From: Zeimonas sp036675585
GTDB taxonomy: Bacteria > Pseudomonadota > Gammaproteobacteria > Burkholderiales > Burkholderiaceae_E
Assembly: GCA_036675585.1 (NCBI GenBank)
Contig: JAKFES010000303.1
Coordinates: 1 to 37,551, forward strand
Length of the DNA stretch: 37,551 bases
Reading direction: 5' to 3'
The notes beneath the pieces are model-generated. The model did not search any database and was not told the origin of the DNA. It was given only the letters and a program-made list of their open reading frames with translations. Positions 32,846 through 37,551 of the stretch are shown in pieces; the stretch's first letter is position 1, and each line of letters starts with the position of its first letter. The position numbers were made by a program, and so were the translations under genes.

Positions 32846-34338
32846 GCACCGAGCCTCCTTTCTTCGCGCCCGAGTCGTTCGACGATGCCGTGGCCGCCGT
32901 CGAGCGCGTACGGCACATCCACGACACGAACGCATCGTGGCTGCGCATGGCGCTGCAGCGCTTCGCGGCGAACGAGCTCGCGCATCGCGTTCGTGCGTAC
33001 TACCCGTACGTGCGGTTGCGCACGGAATCGTTCGCGCGCGCCGTCTCCCGCCTGAGCTACGGATTCGTCGCCGGAGCGGGCACCTGGGAAACGACGCTGA
33101 CGCGCCCGGACCTGTTTCGCGACTACTACCTCGAGCAGTTCGCGCTGCTGCTCGCCAACCATGGCGTCGCGCTCGAGATCGGCACCTCGCGCCAGCCGAT
33201 GCCGCTGCATTTCGCGGTGAACGAGGCCGGACACGTCGAGGGCGGGCTCGACGACGAGCGCACCCGGCTGCTGCGCGACGTCTTCGACCTGCCGGACCTC
33301 AATGCGATGGACGACGGCATCGCGAACGGCACGCACGCTGCGCGGGCGGGCGCGCCGCAGCCGCTCGCGCTGTTCACGGCGCCGCGCGTCGATTACTCGC
33401 TGCACCGGCTGCGCCACTACACGGGCACGAGCCCGGAGCATTTCCAGCGCTTCATCCTGTTCACGAACTACCAGTTCTACCTCGACGAGTTCGTGAAGAT
33501 CGGCCGCGCGGCGATGGCCGCCGCTTCGGGTGCCCACGAATACGAATGCTTCGTCGAGCCCGGCAACGTGTGCACGCGTCGCACGGGCGCGCCGCCGGCA
33601 CCCGGCGCCGAAGGCGGCGTGGCGCCGCCGCGGCTGCCGCAGATGCCCGCGTACCACCTCGTGCGCGGCGACCGCTGCGGCATCACGATGGTCAACATCG
33701 GTGTCGGCCCGTCGAGCGCGCGCACGATCACCGATCACATCGCCGTGCTGCGCCCGCATGCGTGGATCATGCTCGGTCACTGCGCCGGGTTGCGCACGAC
33801 GCAGCAGCTGGGCGACTACGTGCTCGCGCACGCCTATGTCCGCGAGGACCACGTCCTCGACGAGGAACTGCCGCTGTGGGTGCCGATCCCGGCACTGGCC
33901 GAGGTGCAGGTCGCGCTCGAGTCGGCGGTGGCCGAGATCACCGGGCTGCGCGACCAGGCGCTCAAGCGCGTGATGCGAACCGGCACCGTGGCGAGCACCG
34001 ACAACCGCAACTGGGAACTGCTGCCTTCGCGCGGCGTGGCGAGCACGCCCGAGCGCCGCTTCAGCCAGAGCCGGGCGATCGCGCTCGACATGGAGTCGGC
34101 GACGATCGCGGCCAACGGATTCCGCTTCCGCGTGCCGTACGGGACGCTGCTGTGCGTGAGCGACAAGCCGCTGCACGGCGAGATCAAGCTGCCGGGCATG
34201 GCCGACCGGTTCTACCGCGAACGCATCGACCAGCACCTGCGCATCGGCATGCGGGCGCTCGAGCGCCTGCGCGAGCAGGGCGTCGATCGCCTGCACAGCC
34301 GCAAGCTCCGGAGCTTCGCCGAGGTCGCGTTCCGTTGA
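32842..34338 (+). CDS. amn: AMP nucleosidase
   Basis: A 498-residue Amn, which cleaves AMP to adenine and ribose 5-phosphate and regulates the adenylate pool. The N-terminal regulatory domain contains NASWLRMALQRFAANELAHRVRAYYPYVRL (about 29-60) and the RPDLFRDYYLEQFALLLANHG stretch. The phosphorylase-like catalytic domain starts near residue 280 (ITMVNIGVGPSSARTITDHIA) and includes AIALDMESATIAANGF and the catalytic Asp D441 in CVSDKPLHGEIK. The GTG start overlaps the antitoxin remnant stop (GTGA at 32842-32845). The length is typical of the family. The adenine product and the CytX gene downstream have no obvious link. Confidence 0.95.
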   Translation: MSTEPPFFAPESFDDAVAAVERVRHIHDTNASWLRMALQRFAANELAHRVRAYYPYVRLRTESFARAVSRLSYGFVAGAGTWETTLTRPDLFRDYYLEQFALLLANHGVALEIGTSRQPMPLHFAVNEAGHVEGGLDDERTRLLRDVFDLPDLNAMDDGIANGTHAARAGAPQPLALFTAPRVDYSLHRLRHYTGTSPEHFQRFILFTNYQFYLDEFVKIGRAAMAAASGAHEYECFVEPGNVCTRRTGAPPAPGAEGGVAPPRLPQMPAYHLVRGDRCGITMVNIGVGPSSARTITDHIAVLRPHAWIMLGHCAGLRTTQQLGDYVLAHAYVREDHVLDEELPLWVPIPALAEVQVALESAVAEITGLRDQALKRVMRTGTVASTDNRNWELLPSRGVASTPERRFSQSRAIALDMESATIAANGFRFRVPYGTLLCVSDKPLHGEIKLPGMADRFYRERIDQHLRIGMRALERLREQGVDRLHSRKLRSFAEVAFR

Positions 34339-34360
34339 GTTCCGGACGGGCCGCACCGAT

Positions 34361-34389
34361 TTCCCGCCGCCGCGCAGCGGCGGTACACT
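34361..34389 (+). promoter_or_regulatory. Possible promoter of the cytX leader
   Basis: TTCCCG (34361-34366), 17 bases and TACACT (34384-34389). It would start the transcript near 34396, with the TPP riboswitch about 30 bases in. The -35 is poor. Confidence 0.35.
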
Positions 34390-34423
34390 CGCGGACTCGT
34401 GCGACGGGCCGTACCCGCGCACG

Positions 34424-34515
34424 CGAGCTGGGGGTGCCGTTGCCGCGGATCCGTTCGCGACACGGCTGAGACCAAACCCTTTGAACCTGCACGGGGTAAT
34501 GCCCGCGAAGGGAAG
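34424..34515 (+). promoter_or_regulatory. TPP riboswitch (THI element) of cytX
   Basis: The conserved THI-element boxes occur in order: GGGGTGCC (34431-34438), CTGAGA (34466-34471), ACCC (34476-34479), TGAACCTG (34482-34489), GGTAATGCC (34495-34503) and CGAAGGGAA (34506-34514). The 3' AAGGG serves as the ribosome site for the ATG at 34518, so binding of thiamine pyrophosphate should directly hide the Shine-Dalgarno and stop translation. Thiamin-regulated CytX is a known prediction in proteobacteria. Confidence 0.95.
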
Positions 34516-34517
34516 CC

Positions 34518-35804
34518 ATGACGACGATCGCCCGCAATACCGCGCTCATTCCGCTTTCGCCGGCCGACCGGCTGTTCGGCTGGCGCGACCATGCCGCCCT
34601 GTGGCTGAGCCTGGGCGTCGGCCTGCTCGTGATGCAGGTCGGCGCCTATCTCGTTCCCGCGCTCGGCACGAAGGCGGCGCTCGCCGCGATCCTCGCCGGG
34701 TCGGTGCTCGGCTCCGGCCTGCTCGCGTGGACGGCGAAAATCGGCTGCGACAGCGGCCTGTCGAGCGCGGGGCTGATGCACGCCGCGTACGGCAGCCGCT
34801 TCGCGCGCCTGCCGGTGTTCCTGAACGTCGTGCAGTTGATCGGCTGGACGACCTTCGAACTCGTCGTGATGCGCGACGGAACCGTCGCGATCGCCCGCGA
34901 GGCGGGCTTTCTCGCCGCCGCGTTCTGGCCGCTCGTCGTCACGCTCGCCTGGGGAGCGCTGCTGCTCGTGCTGCTGTCGGGATCGATGGTGCGGCTCGTG
35001 CGCAAGTACATCGGCCGCTACGGGCTGCCGCTCGTCATCCTGTCGCTGCTGTGGCTGTCGTGGCAGTTCCTCGGGCGTGCCCAGGCGATCGGCTGGTCGA
35101 CGCTGTGGAGCCGGCCCGGCGACGGCGGGATGAGCACGCTGTCGGCGCTCGATCTCGTCATCGCGATGCCGATCTCGTGGCTGCCGCTGGTCGCCGATTT
35201 CGCGCGCCACGGCCGCGACGGCGGCAGCGCGCTGCGCGGGACCTGGCTCGGGTACGCGATCGCCAACGCGTGGTGCTATGCGCTCGGCGTGCTGGTCGCG
35301 CTCACCGCGCCGTCGACCGATCTCGTCGCCGCGCTGCTGCTCGCGCAGGGCGGACTCATCGCGCTCGGGCTGATCCTGATCGACGAGGTCGACAATGCCT
35401 ACGGCGACCTGTACTCGGGTTCGGTCGCCGGTCACAGCCTGCTGCCGCGCTGGAGCGAGCGGCGCTGGGGGATCGCGCTCGCGCTGCTGTGCACCGCGTT
35501 CGCGCTGGTGCTGCCGATGCACAGCCTCGAGCCGTTCCTGCTGATGCTCAGCTCGGTCTTCGTGCCGCTGTACGGGGTCATCCTCGGGCGGCTCGGCGGC
35601 CGCGACGACGTGGCCCGGCTCGTCGGCGCGACCGCCGTGAACGGCAGCGCGGTCGCGATCTGGCTGCTCGGCGTCGCGCTGTTCCATCTGTCGGGGCAGT
35701 TCACGCCGCAGTTCGGCTCGGCGCTGCCGACACTGGCGCTGACCTTCGTGCTGGCGTGGCTGTCGCGGCCGGCCGCGGGCATCGCGACGCCGCGCGCCGC
35801 GTGA
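34518..35804 (+). CDS. cytX: Hydroxymethylpyrimidine transporter CytX
   Basis: A 428-residue permease of the cytosine/purine/thiamine family (NCS1 type) with about twelve hydrophobic segments. Signature parts are the N-terminal PLSPADRLFGWRDHAALWLSLGVGLLVM, KYIGRYGLPLVILSLLWLSW, IAMPISWLPLVADFARHGRDG (about 216-236), IDEVDNAYGDLYSGSVAG and MHSLEPFLLMLSSVFVPLYG. CytX proteins are predicted to import HMP, the pyrimidine moiety for thiamine synthesis, in line with the TPP riboswitch in front. No thi genes are downstream, so it is a salvage permease. The next gene starts ten bases after. Confidence 0.9.
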   Translation: MTTIARNTALIPLSPADRLFGWRDHAALWLSLGVGLLVMQVGAYLVPALGTKAALAAILAGSVLGSGLLAWTAKIGCDSGLSSAGLMHAAYGSRFARLPVFLNVVQLIGWTTFELVVMRDGTVAIAREAGFLAAAFWPLVVTLAWGALLLVLLSGSMVRLVRKYIGRYGLPLVILSLLWLSWQFLGRAQAIGWSTLWSRPGDGGMSTLSALDLVIAMPISWLPLVADFARHGRDGGSALRGTWLGYAIANAWCYALGVLVALTAPSTDLVAALLLAQGGLIALGLILIDEVDNAYGDLYSGSVAGHSLLPRWSERRWGIALALLCTAFALVLPMHSLEPFLLMLSSVFVPLYGVILGRLGGRDDVARLVGATAVNGSAVAIWLLGVALFHLSGQFTPQFGSALPTLALTFVLAWLSRPAAGIATPRAA

Positions 35805-35814
35805 CGGTGCGCGC

Positions 35815-36276
35815 ATGAGCCGGCTCGAACTGAAGATCCCGCCGCCGGTCGTCACGCTGCTGGTCGGCACGGCGATGTGGGCCGCGGCGCGCGGGCTCCC
35901 GCAGTGGACGACGCCGCTGCCCGCGCGCGGCTTCGTTGCCGGTGCGCTCGGGCTCGTCGGGATCGTGCTCGTCGCCGCCTGCGCATGGCAGTTCCGCCGC
36001 GCAGGCACCACGGTCGACCCGATGCATCCGCAGAAGGCGTCGGCGCTCGTCGACACCGGCCTCTACCGCTTCAGCCGCAACCCGATCTATCTCGGCGACG
36101 CGCTGGTCCTCGTCGGATGGGCTTGGTGGCTGGGCAACGTCGCGTCGTTCGCGGGGATCGTCGTGTTCGTCGCCTACCTGAACCGCTTCCAGATCGAGCC
36201 CGAGGAGCGTGCGCTGCGCGCGGCCTTCGGCAGCGCCTTCGACGCGTATCGCGCGCGCGTGCGCCGCTGGATCTAG
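35815..36276 (+). CDS. Isoprenylcysteine carboxyl methyltransferase-like membrane protein
   Basis: A 153-residue inner-membrane protein with four hydrophobic segments and the ICMT/PEMT signature DTGLYRFSRNPIYLGDALVLVGW (about 80-102) and EPEERALRAAFGSAFDAYRARVRRW at the C-terminus. Family members methylate using S-adenosylmethionine; bacterial substrates are mostly unknown and probably small membrane-associated molecules. It begins ten bases after cytX and could be translated from the same message. Confidence 0.85.
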   Translation: MSRLELKIPPPVVTLLVGTAMWAAARGLPQWTTPLPARGFVAGALGLVGIVLVAACAWQFRRAGTTVDPMHPQKASALVDTGLYRFSRNPIYLGDALVLVGWAWWLGNVASFAGIVVFVAYLNRFQIEPEERALRAAFGSAFDAYRARVRRWI

Positions 36277-36330
36277 GGTGTCGCGCGCCGGCGGCCGATA
36301 ATGGCCGGTTCCGATTCCGACGGTTCTGCG

Positions 36331-37314
36331 ATGGTTCCGATCTCCGTTCTCGACCTGGCCCCGGTGCGCGAAGGCGACACGCCGGCCGACGCCCTGCGCC
36401 ACACGCTCGAGCTGGCGCAGCACTGCGAGCGTTTCGGCTATCGCCGGTACTGGATGGCCGAGCACCACAACATGACCGGCATCGCCAGCGCCGCGACCTC
36501 GGTCGTGATCGGCCACGTCGCGGGCGGCACGCGCACGATGCGCGTCGGCGCGGGCGGGATCATGCTGCCGAATCATTCGCCGCTGGTGATCGCCGAGCAG
36601 TTCGGCACGCTCGAATCGTTGTATCCGGGCCGCATCGAGCTCGGGCTCGGGCGCGCGCCGGGCACCGACCCGGTCACGATGCGCGCGCTGCGCCGCGATC
36701 CCCATGCAGCCGATACCTTCGCCGACGACGTGCTCGAGGTGCAGGCGCTGTTCGGGCCGGTGCAGCCCGGGCAGCCGTATCGCGCGGTGCCGGGTGCCGG
36801 GCTGAACGTGCCGCTGTGGATCCTCGGCTCGAGCCTGTACGGCGCGCAGCTCGCCGCCGCGCTCGGCCTGCCCTATTCGTTCGCGTCGCATTTCGCGCCC
36901 GAGGCGCTCCCGCATGCGCTCGAGCTGTATCGGCAGCGCTTCCGCCCGTCGGCGCAGCTCGACAAGCCGTACGCGATGCCCGGCGTGAACGTCGTCGTCG
37001 CCGACACCGACGACGAAGCGCGCCACCGGTTCACGACGATCCAGCAATCGTTCACCCGGATGATCCGCAATACCCGCGGACAGGTGCCGCCGCCGATCGA
37101 CGACATCGAGTCGTTCTGGTCGCCGGCCGAGAAGGCGCAGGTCGAGCGGATGCTGTCGTGCTCGTTCGTCGGCTCGCCCGCGACCGTGCGCCGGGCGCTG
37201 CAGGCCTTCGTCGAGCGCACCGGCGCCGACGAGCTGATCGTCGCGTCGATGCTCTTCGACCCCGCGGCGCGCGTGCGCTCGTACGAACTGCTCGCCGAGA
37301 TCGCGCGCGGCTGA
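36331..37314 (+). CDS. LLM class flavin-dependent oxidoreductase
   Basis: A 327-residue luciferase-like monooxygenase TIM barrel. Sequence from the ATG at 36331 (MVPISVLDLAPVREGDTPADAL) matches YhbW/MsnO8-type proteins, whose N-termini start the same way. Other family parts are YRRYWMAEHHNMTGIASAAT (about 38-57), the TMRVGAGGIMLPNHSPLVIAEQFGTLESLYPGRIELGLGRAPG core (about 70-112) and the FVGSPATVRRALQAF segment. It binds FMN from a separate reductase; substrate unknown. A start at 36301 would add ten residues; the family favours 36331. Confidence 0.88.
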   Translation: MVPISVLDLAPVREGDTPADALRHTLELAQHCERFGYRRYWMAEHHNMTGIASAATSVVIGHVAGGTRTMRVGAGGIMLPNHSPLVIAEQFGTLESLYPGRIELGLGRAPGTDPVTMRALRRDPHAADTFADDVLEVQALFGPVQPGQPYRAVPGAGLNVPLWILGSSLYGAQLAAALGLPYSFASHFAPEALPHALELYRQRFRPSAQLDKPYAMPGVNVVVADTDDEARHRFTTIQQSFTRMIRNTRGQVPPPIDDIESFWSPAEKAQVERMLSCSFVGSPATVRRALQAFVERTGADELIVASMLFDPAARVRSYELLAEIARG

Positions 37315-37360
37315 CGAACGCCGTTCGCGCGACCCGCCCGGTCGAGGCGCGAGCGGCGAT

Positions 37361-37390
37361 TTGACATCGGCGGTCCCGCGGTCGTACCTT
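37361..37390 (+). promoter_or_regulatory. Promoter of the SAM-II riboswitch leader
   Basis: A perfect TTGACA (37361-37366), 18 bases, then TACCTT (37385-37390), a partial -10. The start site would fall near 37397, at the 5' edge of the riboswitch. Confidence 0.6.
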
Positions 37391-37399
37391 TGGATGGTC

Positions 37400-37460
37400 T
37401 CATCGCGCCGATTTGAGGATCAGCTTGCGGGCGCGTTACAAGTACGGCTAAAGCGGCCTG
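37400..37460 (+). promoter_or_regulatory. SAM-II (SAM_alpha) riboswitch
   Basis: The conserved SAM-II pattern is present: P1 CGCGCC (37404-37409) pairs with GGCGCG (37430-37435). The loop begins GATTT (37410-37414) and ends in CTTGCGG before the 3' strand. The stem is followed by GTTACAA (37435-37441) and the pseudoknot strand GGCTAAAGCGG (37446-37456). This follows the classic SAM-II sequence element by element. SAM-II elements bind S-adenosylmethionine and control methionine genes. The regulated gene lies just beyond the window. Confidence 0.88.
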
Positions 37461-37477
37461 GTTCACGCCCGATCGAG

Positions 37478-37510
37478 CCCGACCCGCGAGCAAGCCGGTC
37501 GGGTTTTTCG
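37478..37510 (+). terminator. Intrinsic terminator after the SAM-II aptamer
   Basis: CCCGACC (37478-37484) and GGTCGGG (37497-37503) form a 7-base stem followed by TTTTTCGTTTTCC. Its position 20 bases after the aptamer suits an expression platform that stops transcription when SAM is bound. Confidence 0.8.
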
Positions 37511-37551
37511 TTTTCCGGTTGCCCTTTTCCGGTTGTCCCATTGGCTGCGTC

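Noticed and set aside
30848..32935. A 695-codon minus-strand open frame
   Set aside because: It is antisense to the amidohydrolase and SpmAB-like genes and shows low-complexity Arg/Asp/Gln composition.
34212..36056. A 614-codon minus-strand open frame over cytX
   Set aside because: It is antisense to cytX and the TPP riboswitch and to the end of amn; composition is a GC shadow.

Overview
This GC-rich window looks like chromosomal DNA of a betaproteobacterium, most likely of the Burkholderiales type. That is an inference from gene content: a phasin, a DctPQM TRAP transporter, a LivKHMGF importer, DbpA, a THI-element-controlled CytX and a SAM-II type riboswitch. Genes are densely packed, with ATGA/GTGA/TTGA stop-start overlaps. 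I see no rRNA, tRNA, insertion sequence, prophage or CRISPR array. It reads as ordinary core and catabolic chromosome with several regulatory RNAs and two gene remnants.

Left third (1-12.4 kb): a partial SnoaL-like gene, a DUF302 gene, a fluoroacetate-dehalogenase-type hydrolase, a thioesterase coupled to a dihydropyrimidinase/hydantoinase, a GlcD-type FAD dehydrogenase and a complete TRAP transporter (dctP-dctM-dctQ in window order, transcribed leftward Q-M-P). A leftward series of small redox and hydrolytic genes follows: YbjQ-like, a conserved hypothetical, a GST, a thioredoxin-reductase-like flavoprotein and an alpha/beta hydrolase.

Middle (12.4-21 kb): a histidine phosphatase lies divergent from a BCO1/RPE65-like carotenoid oxygenase, which is followed by a Tat-exported MBL hydrolase. 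Then come dbpA, two tandem Hsp20 genes behind a probable sigma-32 promoter, a phasin convergent with them across a strong hairpin, DUF2905, a bactofilin-like membrane protein, and a small Cys-rich protein with its own strong promoter.

Right (21-29.2 kb): one long leftward operon, amidase-livK-livH-livM-livG-livF-allA-sodC, lies divergent from an FCD/GntR regulator with a palindromic operator in between. I infer a regulated uptake and degradation system for an amide- or ureide-type nitrogen compound, with a periplasmic Cu,Zn-SOD lipoprotein as a translationally coupled last gene.

Far right (29.2-37.5 kb): an internally deleted MetE-like pseudogene, UspA, an ACMSD-type amidohydrolase coupled to a fused SpmA-SpmB membrane protein, an antitoxin (Phd-like) remnant overlapping the start of amn (AMP nucleosidase), a TPP riboswitch controlling cytX, an isoprenylcysteine-methyltransferase-like protein and an LLM flavin oxidoreductase. 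The window ends with a promoter, a SAM-II type riboswitch and an intrinsic terminator that must regulate a gene just outside the window, predicted to be a methionine biosynthesis gene such as metX or metZ.
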